Shown: positions 45,079 through 57,031 of the stretch, one piece after another
How positions within the stretch are numbered: position 1 is the stretch's first letter
Layout of the letters: each line of letters starts with the position of its first letter
Assembly: GCF_042186555.1 (NCBI RefSeq)
Contig: NC_133334.1
Coordinates: 24,757,780-24,821,779 of the forward strand
DNA length: 64,000 bases
Direction: 5' to 3'
DNA from: Aquarana catesbeiana
Taxonomy: Eukaryota > Chordata > Amphibia > Anura > Ranidae
The notes under the pieces: generated by a model
The model's input: only the letters and a program-made list of their open reading frames with translations
Databases searched by the model: none
What the model was told of the DNA's origin: nothing
Position numbers and translations under genes: made by a program

Positions 45079-47168
45079 CAGCGGTTATCAATTTTTTTTT
45101 AATATTGAGGAACCCTTAAAATAGTTTTCAGGTCTAGGGGAACCCTTTATAAGACCAATTCATTGGTGATCAGTGGGAAGAATGTCCCTTACATTGGTGA
45201 TCAGTGGGAAGAATGCTCCTTACATTGGTGATCAGTGAGAAGAATGTCCCTTACATTGGTGATCAGTGGGAAGAATGTTCCTTACATTGGTGATCAGTGA
45301 GAAGAATGTTCCTTACATTGGTGGTCAGTAGGAAGAATGTTCCTTACATTGGTGATCAGTGAGAAGAATGCTCCTTACATTGGTGATCAGTGAGAAGAAT
45401 GTTCCTTACATTGGTGATCGGTGGGAAAAATGCTCCTTACATTGGGGATCAGTGAGAAGAATGTTCCTTACATTGGTGATCAGTGAGAAGAATGTTCCTT
45501 GCATTGGTGATCAGTGAGAAGAATGTCCCTTACATTGGTGATCAGTAGGAAGAATGTTCCTTACATTGGTGATCAGTGAGAAGAATGTTCCTTACATTGG
45601 TGATCAGTGGGAAGAATGTTCCTTACATTGGTGATCAGTGAGAAGAATGTTCCTTACATTGGTGATCAGTGGGAAGAATGTTCCTTACATTGGTGATCAG
45701 TGAGAAGAATGTTCCTTACATTGGTGGTCAGTGAGAAGAATGTCCCTTACATTGGTGATCAGTGAGAAGAATGTTCCTTACATTGGTGATCAGTAGGAAG
45801 AATGTTCCTTACATTGGTGATCAGTGAGAAGAATGTCCCTTACATTGGTGATCAGTGAGAAGAATGTTCCTTACATTGGTGATCAGTGAGAAGAATGTTC
45901 CTTACATTGGTGGTCAGTGGGAAGAATGTTCCTTACATTGGTGATCAGTGGGAAGAATGCTCCTTACATTGGTGGTCAGTGAGAAGAATGCCCCTTACAT
46001 TGGTGATCAGTGGGAAGAATGCCCCTTACATTGGTGATCAGTGAGAAGAATGTTCCTTACATTGGTGATCAGTGGGAAGAATGTTCCTTACATTGGTGAT
46101 CAGTGGGAAGAATGTTCCTTACATTGGTGATCAGTGAGAAGAATGTTCCTTACATTGGTGATCAGTGGGAAGAATGTTCCTTACATTGGTGATCAGTGAG
46201 AAGAATGTTCCTTACATTGGTGATCAGTGGGAAGATTGTTCCTTACATTGGCGATCAGTGAGAAGAATGTTCCTTACATTGGTGATCAATGGGAAGAATG
46301 TTCCTTACATTGGTGATCAGTGAGAAGAATGTTCCTTATATTGGTGATCAGTGGGAAGAATGGTCCTTACATTGGTGATCAGTGAGAAGAATGTTCCTTA
46401 CATTGGTGATCAGTGAGAAGAATGTTCCTTACATTGGTGATCAGTGAGAAGAATGTTCCTTACATTGGTGATCAGTGGGAAGAATGCTCCTTACATTGGT
46501 GATCAGTGGGAAGAATGTTCCTTACATTGGTGATCAGTGGGAAGAATGCTCCTTACATTGGTGATCAGTGGGAAGAATGTTCCTTACATTGGTGATCAGT
46601 GGGAAGAATGTTCCTTACATTGGTGATCAGTGGGAAGAATGCTCCTTACATTGGTGATCAGTGGGAAGAATGTTCCTTACATTGGTGATCAGTGGGAAGA
46701 ATGTTCCTTACATTGGTGATCAGTGAGAAGAATGTTCCTTACATTGGTGATCAGTGGGAAGAATGTTCCTTACATTGGTGATCAGTGAGAAGAATGCTCC
46801 TTACATTGGTGATCAGTGGGAAGAATGTTCCTTACATTGGTGATCAGTGGGAAGAATGTTCCTTACATTGGTGATCAGTGAGAAGAATGTTCCTTACATT
46901 GGTGATCAGTGAGAAGAATGTTCCTTACATTGGTGATCAGTGAGAAGAATGCTCCTTACATTGGTGATCAGTGAGAAGACTGCTCCTTGCATTGGTTGTC
47001 AGTGAGAAGAATGCTCCTTACATTGGCGGTTAGTGGGCAAATGTCCCTTACATTGGTGATCAGTGGGAAGAATGTTCCTTACATTGGTGATCAGTGAGAA
47101 GAATGTTCCTTACATTGGTGATCAGTGAGAAGAATGCTCCTTACATTGGTGATTAGTGGGAAGAATGT
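45079..47168. repeat. 31-bp minisatellite (about 65 units) inside a hAT-like remnant
   Basis: CAGCGGTTATCAA at 45079 and GGAACCCTTAAAATAG, AGGTCTAGGGGAACCC match the start of the element at 53669, so a hAT-like left end is plausible; no right end was found. From about 45155 the unit is ACATTGGTGATCAGTG, then GGAAGAATGTTCCTT (31 bp), alternating GTGGGAAG with GTGAGAAG and TGTTCC with TGCTCC or TGTCCC. Almost every unit has the palindrome TGATCA. Confidence 0.9.
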
Positions 47169-47540
47169 ACCAACAAAAAAGGAGGAAAAGGCACAGACAC
47201 CAAACCAGTTAGCGCAATTTATAATAATTATTATATTATTTCATCATTTATTACAAATCTATAACAAGAACACTGCATCTCAATAACTACCCCAGACCCA
47301 TCAGAACCTAGCCCCGCCCCCCCAGAAACCACAATGGTGATCCAAAGGACAGGAAGTAACCAGGTCCTCACATGAATCAGACTACAGCTGACGTGATTAG
47401 AGGGGCATGCCCTCTTCTTCAGATCAAATTTTTTTTTCGCTCTGAAGGAGAGCCCCATGCCTCTTGAAACGTGGGGGGTTTCTACACAATGCTTTTCTTC
47501 CTTGGCTTTTGTGAGCATGCACTCAATACATTTACCAAAT
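47169..47540 (+). other. Possible Penelope-like fragment
   Basis: CTGAAGGAGAGCC, then CTCTTGAAACGTGGG (47442-47474) keeps the order of a hammerhead core with GAG/CTC stem II but with an altered CUGANGA box. ACCAGTTAGCGCAATTTATA upstream resembles ends seen in such elements. No gene. Confidence 0.25.
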
Positions 47541-47846
47541 TATTTTTCAGGGGTTGGGCTTGGCCCCTTAGTTCCAGTGAAGGGAACTCTTAAGGCGTCA
47601 GCATACCAAGACATTTTGGACAATTTCATGCCCCCAACTTTGTGGGAACTGTTTGGGGACGGCCCCTTCCTGTTCCAACATGACTGCGCACCAGTGTACA
47701 AAGTAAGGTCCATAAAGACATGGATGAGCGAGTTTGGGGTGGAGGAACTTGACTGGCTCGTGCAGAGTCCTGACCTCAACCCGATAGAACACCTTTGGGA
47801 TGAATTCGAGTGGAGACTGCGTGCCAGGCCTTCTCGTCCAACAACA
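47541..47846 (+). pseudogene. Tc1/mariner transposase fragment, lineage 2
   Basis: One frame from about 47541 encodes FSGVGLGPLVPVKGTL, DILDNFMPPTLWELFGDGPF, FQHDCAPVYK and SPDLNPIEHLWDE. Asp in QHDCAP and Glu in PIEHLW are 34 residues apart (DD34E). The N-terminal DNA-binding region, the first catalytic Asp and both inverted repeats are missing. This lineage differs from the one at 3813: it reads DCAP rather than DNDPKHT and shares sequence with 48437-49767 and 58728-59205. Confidence 0.85.
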
Positions 47847-48436
47847 TACCATCATAAATTATGACGGTAATGCATTGGCCTTTGTGCCCTTTGTTTGTTC
47901 ATTTACCTTCCCCAAGGATGTCTATGCAGATAAGTGGACAACAAGCAGGTCATCATATGGACCACATCAGTAAACTTGCCACCTTTGTTTTCTGTACTTT
48001 GAAAGTTTTGTAGAACTTCTTGGCAATAATGATTCAGGTGTAACGCCCACCAGTCCAATGACGCTTATTGCAATTATTGTAAAATGAAATAATAGTATAA
48101 GAGTCATAGCTACAATTCCCCGGTGTGATATCACCGAGGAGCTGCATGTATACACAGCGGCGGATACACAGAGCAGGCCTCACACTGATGCAGCACTTAT
48201 GGGAAGAAGGACGCCATTCTGTCCTGTGCAGCCCGGCTTCTGACATACCAGACAGTAAAGAGCTGTGTTATGTATACAGCAGAAAACAAATGACATTTTC
48301 CAGGTCACTTCGGTCATATTCACAAATTTCATCAACATTTGGAAGCAGAAGACCTCTCAAGGTAAGAAAGCAACTGGTCAGTCCGTGGAGGCCATGATGA
48401 TTGGCTCAGAACCTAATTTACAATTTAAGGCCTCAG
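47847..48436. other. Unassigned non-coding stretch
   Basis: Short frames occur on both strands but no product, terminal repeat or splice pattern could be supported. Confidence 0.4.
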
Positions 48437-49767
48437 TCACACAGTATATTGCCAAAAATATTGGGACGCCTGCCTTTACACGCACATGAACTTTAATGGC
48501 ATCCCAGTCTTAGTCCGTAGGGTTCAATATTGAGTTGGCCCACCCTTTGCAGCTATAACAGCTTCAACTCTTCTGGATAGGCTGTCCACAAGGTTTAGGA
48601 GTGTGTCTATGGGAATGTTTGACCATTCTTCCAGAAGAGCATTTGTGAGGTCAGGCACTGATGTTGGACGGGAAGGCCTGGCTCGCAGAATTCACTCTAA
48701 TTCATCCCAAAGGTGTTCTATCGGGGTGAGGTCAGGACCCAGGCCAGTCAAGTTCCTCCACCCCAAACTCGCTCATCCATGTCTTTATGGACCTTGCTTT
48801 GTGCACTGGTGCGCAGTCATGTTGGAGCAGGAAGGGACCATCCCCAACTGTTCCCACAAAGTTGGGAGCATGAAATTGTCCAAAATGTCTTGGTATGCTG
48901 ACACCTTAAGAGTTCCCTTCACTGGAACTAAGAGGCCAAACCCAACCCCTGAAAAACAACCCCCACACCATAATCCCCCCTCCACCAGATGATTTGGACC
49001 AGTGCACAAAGCAAGGTCCATAAAGTCATAGATGAGCAAGTTTGGGGTGGCGGAACTTGGCTGGCCTGCACAGAGTCCTGACCTCAACCCGATAGAACAC
49101 CTTTGGAATGAATTAGAGCAGAGACGGCGAGCCAGGCCAGTCAAGTTCCTCCACCGCAAACTCGCTCATCCATGTTTTTATGGACCTTGCTTTGTGCACT
49201 GGTCCAAATCATTTGGTGTAGGGGGGGGGATTATGGTGTGGGGTTATTTTTCAGGGGTTGGGCTTGGCCCCTTAGTTCCAGTGAAGGGAACTCTTAAGGC
49301 GTCGGCATACCAAGACATGTTGGACAATTTCATGCTCCCAACTTTGTGGGAACAGTTTGGGGACGGCCCCTTCCTGTTCCAACATGACTGCGCACCAGTT
49401 CACAAAGCAAGGTCCATAAAAACATGAATGAGCGAGTTTGGGGTGGAGGAACTTTACTGGCCTCCACAGAGTTCTGACCTCAACCCAATAGAACACCTTT
49501 TGGAATGAATTACAGCGGAGACTGTGAGCCAGGCCTTCTTGTCCACATCAGTGCCTGACTTCAGAAATGCGCTCCTGGAATAATGGTCAAACATCCCCAT
49601 AGACACACTCCTAAACCTTGTGGACGGCCTTCCCAGAAGAGATGAAGCTGTTATAGCTGCAAAGGGTGGGCCAACTCAATATTGAACCCTACGGACTAAG
49701 ACTGGGATGCCATTAAAGTTCATGGGCGTGTAAAGGCAGGCGTCCCAATACTTTTGGCAGTATTGTG
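48437..49767. mobile_element. Tc1 mosaic with long inverted ends and shuffled transposase pieces
   Basis: CAGTATATTGCCAAAAATAT at 48437 and its counterpart ACTTTTGGCAGTATTGTG ending near 49767 open a long inverted repeat that includes ATTGGGACGCCTGCC, CATCCCAGTCTTAGTCC and GTTGGCCCACCCTTTGC. Inside, the lineage 2 transposase 3' half appears four times in alternating direction: reverse (48700-48998), forward (about 49003-49138), reverse (about 49139-49202), forward (about 49203-49610). No piece is full length. A TA follows the right end; the left flank has none. Confidence 0.8.
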
Positions 49768-50633
49768 TACTCAAAGTGGTTGTAAACCCTTCCATATACC
49801 CAGTGAAGTGACTGGCCTCAGGTAATACACAGAGATTAATTATATCCTCCTATATAAGTTGTACATGTTTAGTTGCAGTGATTCGTGACTTATAGTGGGA
49901 CTGTAATAATGTGGTGGGCAATCTAGCGCTAACAGACCATCGCTGACTAACCAAAGCCCCCCCCATGGTCTAAAAAATATGTACAAAATAAAATAGTAAA
50001 AAATAATAGTAGTAATAAGATAAAACAAAAAACAAAAAAAAAGCAAAACACTGACACTAGTTGCGGAACTACCAGGGTCGCAAAGGTAGGCACGTGTGAC
50101 TGGGCTCTGGTATTCCGCCACCATGGGAGGACCCCAAGACGGCAGGACGTTGGCCCACTGTAGGACCATAATAAAGGGTCCCACAGTGGGAGTAAAAGGG
50201 CCCCCGGGATCAGTAGGAAGGGCCCTGTTCAGGGGACAGGGGGTGCCCTTCTTGCACTGGGGCCTTGAAGGTTCTAGTTATGCTTCTGTCTGTGTTGTTT
50301 GTCAACACAGGTCTCTGGGCTGTGATTGAATACAGCCGATCAGCAGGTCTCAGCCAGGAATTATTGGCTGAAACCTGCTGAATAAATCTCAGGGGGGTGG
50401 GATTCGGAGTTTCGTGTGGAATGTGTCAGATTTGGCTTTTTGTTTCTGCACTTTTTTGTGTCATACCTATACAAACAAAAGAAATAAACATGAGAATGCC
50501 TAAACGTGTATTTGCAACAATTTTCTGGGCAAAGTGGGGCATTATCTGACAGAAATGCATAGGGTGCCAATATTTTTGGCCACGAAGGTATGCTTTGCTC
50601 ATGTTTCATGTCTGAGGTTTACAACCACTTTAA
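49768..50633. mobile_element. TTAA element with AAAGTGGTTGTAAACC ends
   Basis: CAAAGTGGTTGTAAACCC at the left is mirrored by GGTTTACAACCACTTTAA ending at 50633. The left TTAA has decayed to CTCA. There is no coding frame; the minus-strand frame 49840-50184 has no recognised domain. The right TTAA is shared with the next MITE. Confidence 0.65.
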
Positions 50634-51907
50634 CCACTTGCTGACCGCGCTATAGCTGAATGATGGCTAGAGCATGGACGGCTAGATCCGGGAGGCCGTT
50701 ATATGATGCCCGCTGTGCGCCCCCCTGCTGGCCCCGCGGGCGGCGCGCTCTGATTATCAGCACTGCTAACAGCATAAGGAGAGGAGAAGAGAGCCGATAA
50801 CCGGCTTCTCTAAAAAAGACATGTTCACTGATTATCAGTGTCCTGTTTATCAGTGCAGTCCAAACAGTGCCCACCAGTGCTGCCAATGTGTGCCCACCAG
50901 TGCTACCAGTCAGTGCCCACCAGTGCTGCCAATCTGTGTCCATCAGCGCCTCCTCATGACTGTTCCCCAGTTCTGCCAATCTGTGCCCATCAGCGCCTCC
51001 TCATCACTGCCACCTATCAGTGATACCTACCAGTGCCCATCAGTGCTGCCTATCAGTGCAGCCTCATCAGTGCCCACCAGTGCCTCCTCATCAGTGCCCT
51101 CCAGTACTGCCAATCAGTGCCCACCAGTGATGCCAATCATTGCTCACCAGTGCTGCCAATCAGTGCTGCCTCATCACTGTCACCTATCAGTGCCGCCTAC
51201 CAGTGCCCATCAGTGCTGCCCATCAGTGCAGCGTCATTAGTGCCCACCAGTGCCTCCTCATCATTAGTGCCCACCAGTGCTGCCAATCTATGCCCACCAG
51301 TGCTGCCAATCAGTTTTCATCAGTGCCTCCTCATCACTGTCACCTATCAGTGCCGCCTACCAGTGCCCATCAGTGCCGCCTATCAATGCAGCCTCATCAG
51401 TGCCCACCAGTGCCTCCTCATCAGTGCCTATCAGTGCCCATCATTGCAGCCTATCAGTGCCTATCAATGCCTAATAATGCCCATCAGTGCCACCTCATCA
51501 GTGCCGCCTCTTCAGTGCCCATCAGTGCAGCCTATCAGTGCCCAATAATGCCCATCAGTGCCACCTCATCAGTGCCCATCAGTGCAGCCTCCTCAGCGCA
51601 CATCAGTGAAGGAGAAAAATTACCTGTTTCCAAAATTTTATAACAAACTATGAAAAAGTTTTTTGTTTTTTTTTTTCAAAATTTTTGGTCTTTTTTCATT
51701 TATTTAGCAAAAAAAAAAAAACCCAGTGGTGATTAAATGCCACCAGAAGAAAGCTCTATTTGTGTGAAAAAAATGATAAAAAAATGTCACATGGGTACAG
51801 TGTTGCACGACTTAGTAATTGTCATTCAACAGTGTGACAGCGCTGAAAAGCTGAAAAATTGACCTGGGCAGGAAGGGGGTAAAGATGCCCGGTAGGCATG
51901 TGGTTAA
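50630..51907 (+). mobile_element. Family B TTAA MITE with expanded CAGTGCC array
   Basis: TTAACCACTTGCTGACCGCG at 50630 and GGCATGTGGTTAA ending at 51907 bound it. The usual internal array is longer than in the copy at 2557: CAGTGCCCACCAGTGCTGCC, CATCAGTGCCTCCTCATCA and related words fill about 50825-51605. Serine/proline/cysteine-rich plus-strand frames there are array artefacts. The tail (GTGATTAAATGCCACC, GTTGCACGACTTAG, GTGACAGCGCTGAAAAG) is standard for the family. Confidence 0.85.
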
Positions 51908-52399
51908 GCTTCGATCACTCTGCCCTCTCCTGCCTTCTACAAGCCTAAGATACAAGCTTTGTCCTTATCGTATCTATTACTCTTGTCTGCATTTTTTTTT
52001 TTTTTTTTACTTTTTCAACAACTGAGTCCTATGCCTGGCGTTGTGATTGTGAAGATGTTGCGATGAGACTTTCCACTTCTCTCTCTCTCTGATGCATTGG
52101 AGAAAACACAAGTAGAATGTGAGGCTGTGCTGTATTTACATTAGTGATGAGCCTGTACCCTCTCTGCGGATTCCAGGCTTATTCCCAGTGCCGGCTCTTT
52201 ACCGTCAGCAGATAAACAATCCCAGAGAAGAACCTTCCAAACAGTCTCTTCAGATTCCCGACTTCCCGAGATCAACAGAACTCTCAACCCTCCACCTCAC
52301 TCAGTATAAACAAAGGGGGGCGAAAATACAGATCATGGGGGCCCCATAGAATCGTTCGTTTTTGATGGGGCCCCTTGGCTACCTCTACTGTCATTTATC
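51908..52399. other. Unassigned non-coding stretch
   Basis: A T run lies at 51992-52009 and a CT repeat at 52077-52090. No gene was supported. Confidence 0.4.
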
Positions 52400-52904
52400 T
52401 TAAAGTGATTGTAAAGCTTCGTTTTTTTTTTTTTTTTTTAAATAACAAAACAATTTTTTTTTAAAATATCATACTTACCTCCACTGTGCAGTTCGTTTTG
52501 CACAGAGTGGCCCTGATCCCCCTCTTCTGGGGTCCTCACGGCGGCTCTCGCGGATCCTCCTTGCATCGTATAACCCCCTTGGCTCTCCCGGGGAGGATAC
52601 CTTGTGGGCGCGCTCCCGAGTCCGGCATTTGCGTCCATAGAAGCAGAATGTAGGACTCGGCCCCGCCCCCCCTGGCGCCAGGGTCATTTGATTTGATTGG
52701 CAGCAGCGGGAACCAATGACTGCGCTGCTATTATTCTATCCAATCAAGAGCTGAGAGCCCCGGGCAGAGAGGTCCAGCGCGTCTCCGCCGAGGGAACGAA
52801 GGGGGTCAGGTGAGTAAAGCGAGGGGGGGCTGGGCGGGCCGGTCAGTGTCAGAAGTTTTTTCATCTTAATGCATAGGATACACAAGGGTTAACAACCCCT
52901 TTAA
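52400..52904. mobile_element. TTAA element with CpG-rich core and outward splice donors
   Basis: Ends TTAAAGTGATTGTAAAGC and ACAACCCCTTTAA, each on a TTAA. On the minus strand near the left end, GGAG|GTAAGTATG (complement of 52468-52480) is a near-perfect splice donor. On the plus strand near the right end, GGTCAG|GTGAGTAAAG (52804-52819) is another. Between them is a GC- and CpG-rich core with an inverted CCAAT-like pair (GATTGG at 52695, CCAATCA at 52740). No coding frame. Confidence 0.75.
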
Positions 52905-53527
52905 AGTGGTTCAGATGTGAAATATGAACAAAGCATATCTCTCTATAGTGTGTACGTGTCTCAATCCAGAGCACTAAGTGTCAGATCTGTCTGCTATCAG
53001 CATGAGTCCCTTCTGAAAAGTTTTCCTGACACCAAGAGATAAAAAGGTGACAGGGGAGGGAGCTCCAGCACACAGCCCGTGATTGACAGCCTCTGCTCTG
53101 TTCCTGTGTGCTGTGTGAAGGAGGGTGTGTCCCTTCTCTCCAATCGCAACGTAGATATTTTCCAGTACACCAAGGATCGGCACAAAGTGGCGTCCAAACG
53201 GGTGGTTTATTGCATGATCACAACACAAGGAAGGCGCAACGTTTCGGAGTCACGCAGGACCCCTTCGTCAGGCATGTGGGGTCTCTCCAAATCAACTCTC
53301 AGCTCCCCTCACTGAGTTCTGTACAATGTACCTGCAGCTCTCTGCCCCCTGCTTTCTGAAAGCTCGGGCAAGCTGTGTAAATTCTGGGCTTTGAACGGGA
53401 TGTAGAGGAGAGATGGCTGCAGATAGACAGGTACAACTTTTGTAGGAGGAATTTGTTTCATCTCTGTGTGTGTTACTCAAGGCCAGTCACTTCACTGGGT
53501 GTATGGAAGAGTTAACAACCACTTTAA
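52901..53527. mobile_element. TTAA element containing a Penelope-like fragment
   Basis: It starts TTAAAGTGGTTCAGATG on the TTAA shared with the previous element and ends GTTAACAACCACTTTAA. Inside (about 53140-53290) is a foreign piece with GGTGGTTTATTGCATG and a hammerhead-like core on the minus strand. Confidence 0.65.
53238..53271 (-). ncRNA. Hammerhead-like core
   Basis: On the minus strand CTGACGA (53271-53265), then GGGGTC pairing with GACTCC (six pairs, one G-T) around a CTGCGT loop, then GAAACGTTGCGCC. This is the best-formed core in the window. Stem I and cleavage site were not resolved. Confidence 0.55.
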
Positions 53528-53668
53528 CATAAAGTATGTCTATATCGGGAAGAGGTACCAGGAGAGCGGTCAGCAGTCAGTTCAGTACAAGGGACCAGAG
53601 CTGTGGAAGTTGTCAGGGAAGTGGCGACATCAGTGAAGGGAATTAACTTTGAAGTGGATGGTCCAATA
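53528..53668. other. Unassigned non-coding stretch
   Basis: Short spacer with no recognised feature. Confidence 0.4.
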
Positions 53669-55615
53669 CAGGGTCTCTCAACCTTTTTACCCCAGAGGGA
53701 CCCTTGAAATAATTTCTAGGTCTCAGGGAACCTCTGCTAAATCTAGTTTATCGGGGCACAGTGGGAAGAATGCCCCCCCCCTCCCCCCTTATAGTGGTGG
53801 TCACCCTTACCGACAGCTAACAAGGCCATTGGTGTCTTGCCATTAGTTCTGCTAAATGGCATTGCACCCAAAACCATCCAGGCATGGGAGGTCAATCAGC
53901 CATAGCTCAAGGAACCCTTGGTAAACTCTAGAACAGTGGTCTCCAAACTGTGGTCCCCGAGGCCAGACGCGGCCCTTTGCCTTCATCCGGCCCTTGGGGC
54001 ATTATTCCTCCCACTGATATCAACAATAGGGAACTATTTCTCCCACTGACACCAATCAAGGGGGACTATTTCTTTCACCAATGAAGGGACATTATTCTTT
54101 CCACTGACACTAATGGCAGGGCACTAATTCTTCAACTGATGGGGCAGCTGATGCCAATACTGGGGCATTATTCCATATACTGTCACCAGTGATGGAGCAC
54201 TATTACTTCCACTGATACCAATGATAGGGCACTATTTATCCCAATGAAACAAATGATGGGGCAATATTCCTCCCAATGAAGTGAAAGATGGGGCATAATT
54301 CCTCCCACTGACATCAATGATGGGGGCACTATTCCTCCAATGATGGGGGCACTATTCCTCCAATGATGGGGGCACTATTTTGATACCAATATGACCATCA
54401 CAATTTTTATTATGGCATAATTGTTAGCACTTCTGTACAGAGGAACCCTTGAAATAATTTTTAGGTCTCAGGGGAACCCCTCCTAAAACCAATTAATTGG
54501 TGGGGCAGTGGGAAAAAATGCCATTTAGATTGGTTGACAGTGGGAAGGCTGCCCCCCCCACCTCCTTTACAGTGGTTGTCAGATAACCATTCTTACAGAC
54601 AGCTGAGAATATCATTGTTGTCACGCAGCTGGCTCTGGCAAGTGGTGTTGGTCACTGACATTAATGGCAGGGCACTAATTCTTCAACTGATGGGGCACCG
54701 TTCCTCCCACTGATGCCAATGATGGGGCATTATTCCTTATACTGTCACCAATGATGGGGCACTATTTCTCCCATTGATACCAATGATAGGAGACTATTCC
54801 TCCCATTAATACCACTGATGGGGGGTCACTATTCCTCCCATTGATACCACTGATGGGGGGTCTCTATTCCTCCCATTGATACCAATGATAGGACACTATT
54901 CCTCCCATTGATACCAATGATGGGGGCACTATTCCTCCCATTGATACCAATGATCGGGGCCACTATTCCTCCCATTGATACCAATGATAGGACACTATTC
55001 CTCCCATTGATACCAATGATGGGGGCACTATTCCTCCCATTGATACCAATGATCGGGGCCACTATTCCTCCCATTGATACCAATGATAGGACACTATTCC
55101 TCCCATTGATACTAATGATGGGACACTATTCCTCCCATTGATACCAATGATAGGACACTATTCCTCCCAATGATACCAATGATAGGACACTGTTCCTCCC
55201 ATTGATACCAATGATAGGACACTATTCCTCCCATTGATACCAATGATGGGACACTATTCCTCCCATTGATACCAATGATAGGACACTATTCCTCCCATTG
55301 ATACAAATTATGGGACACTATTCCTCCCATTGATACCAATGATGGGACACTATTCCTCCCATTGATACCAATGATAGGACACTATTCCTCCCATTGATAC
55401 AAATTATGGGACACTATTCCTCCCATTGATACCAATGATAGGACACTATTCCTCCCATTGATACCAATGATGGGGGCACTATTCCTCCCACTGATACCAA
55501 TGATGGGGGCACTATTCCTCCCATTGATACCAATGATGGGGGCACCATTCCTCCCACTGATACCAATGATGGGGCCACTATTCCTCCCAATGATACCAAT
55601 GATGACACAGTAACT
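53669..55615. repeat. hAT-derived remnants with 32/33-bp minisatellite
   Basis: Two hAT-like left ends are visible, CAGGGTCTCTCAACC at 53669 and CAGTGGTCTCCAAACTGTGG at 53934, neither with a matching right end. GGAACCCTTGAAATAATTTT occurs near 53702 and 54449, so a block was duplicated. From about 54000, and regularly from 54700, the unit is CACTATTCCTCCCATTGATA, then CCAATGATAGGA (32 bp; 33 with an extra G). The Tc1 fragment at 55640 interrupts it. Confidence 0.85.
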
Positions 55616-55639
55616 CAATTAACCCCTCGTTACAACCAA

Positions 55640-56372
55640 GGTATGCAAAATACCATCTCTGAACGCACAGCACATCGATCCTTAAAGCAGATGGGCTACA
55701 GCAGCAGAAGACCATGCCGGGTGCCACTCCTGTCTGCTAAGAAACTGGGGCTACAATTGGCACAGGCTCACCAAAATTGGACAATAGAAGATTGGAAAAA
55801 CGTTGCCTGGTCTGATGAGTCTGGATTTCAGCTGCTAAATTCAGATGGTCGGGTCAGAATTTGGCGCATGGATCCATCCTGCCTTGTATCACCGGTTCAG
55901 ACTGGTGGTGGGGGTGTAATGGTGGGGGGGATATTTTCTTGGCACACTTTGGGCCCCTCAGTACCAATTGATCATGGTTTAAACACCACGACCTACCTGA
56001 GTATTGTTGCTGACCATGTCCATCCCTTAATGACTACAATGTCCCCATCTTCTGATGGCTCCTTCCAGCAGGATAATGCACCATGTCACAAAGCTCCAAT
56101 CATCTCACCACTGGACAATGAGGTCCCTGTCCTCCAATGGCCTCCACACTCACCAGATCTCATCCAATAGAGCACCTTTGGGATGTGGTGGAATGGGAAA
56201 TTCCCATCATGGATGTGCAGCCGACAAATCTGCAGCAACTGTGTGATGTTATCATGTCACTATGGAGCAAAATCTCTAAGGAACGTTTCCAACACCTTGT
56301 TGTATCTATACCACGAAGACTGAAGGTAAAAGGGGGTTCAACCCGGTACTAGCAAGAGGGACCTAATAAAGT
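55640..56372 (+). pseudogene. Tc1/mariner transposase, lineage 3, frameshifted
   Basis: The frame from 55643 begins inside the DNA-binding domain (TISERTAHRSLKQMGYSSRR). It carries the first catalytic Asp in WSDESGFQL, a GGVMVGGIF block where VMVWG is usual, and the second Asp in FQQDNAPCHK. A missing A in GATCTCATCCAATAG (56155-56169) breaks SPDLNPIEH; the rest, PIEHLWDVVEWEI to GGSTRY, is in the next frame to 56352. Counting through the shift, Asp to Glu is 32 residues instead of 34, so two codons are also lost between them. The N terminus and both inverted repeats are missing. Confidence 0.9.
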
Positions 56373-57031
56373 GTTCAGTGAGTGGATATTCAACCAGGTG
56401 TGGTCAGAGGGAACGCGGTTATTTTTGGAGTCGGGGCGCAGAACGCAGAACCCAAACTTATCAAGCAGCTCCTTCGGGGGGGGGGGGTGGTGCTGTCCAG
56501 TCCAGCCCGTCCATCCATCCATCCATCCACAAGTCTGTCTGTAGATGGCGGTTCCTGGCATTGTATGAGAATCTTGGCTGTGATCGGAATCTGCCAACAG
56601 CTCTGGGCAAACAAGTATTTGTACAAATTCCAGTTTTGATACTTGAAAATGCTTAAAATCGTGTTAAATGAAAATCAATCATCTGGAAGGTTATCGGAGT
56701 GCGAGGAATCCGCGGGGAAGAGATGATTCACTCCGCTGGGATACAAACATTTGTATGTCTTGAAAGGCAAAAGATGAGTTATTGTTTTGGCTTTGGTACT
56801 TACTGAAATTTTTTTTAAACATTTCTTGGCGTTGCACAGCGGAGATCTAAACAATCTTTAAAACTGGCATCTAATCTGACAACATGCAGTAAATGCAATT
56901 TCCCAACATAAAATAACGTTTTGGGGGCCCCAAGTTGTCAACAGACGTTGTTATGTGCCGTGTGCGGCCACCACCCCTCTTCCTATTTACTCCTCCCCCA
57001 CGTCATATCTCAATAGACCCGGACTGGGAAG
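56373..57031. other. Non-coding stretch with CCAT repeats
   Basis: There is a G run at 56478-56487, and (CCAT)n at 56511-56527. Otherwise nothing recognised. Confidence 0.4.

Noticed and set aside
50821..51643. Serine/cysteine-rich plus-strand frames
   Set aside because: They read through the CAGTGCCCACC array inside a family B MITE, which is non-coding in its other copies.
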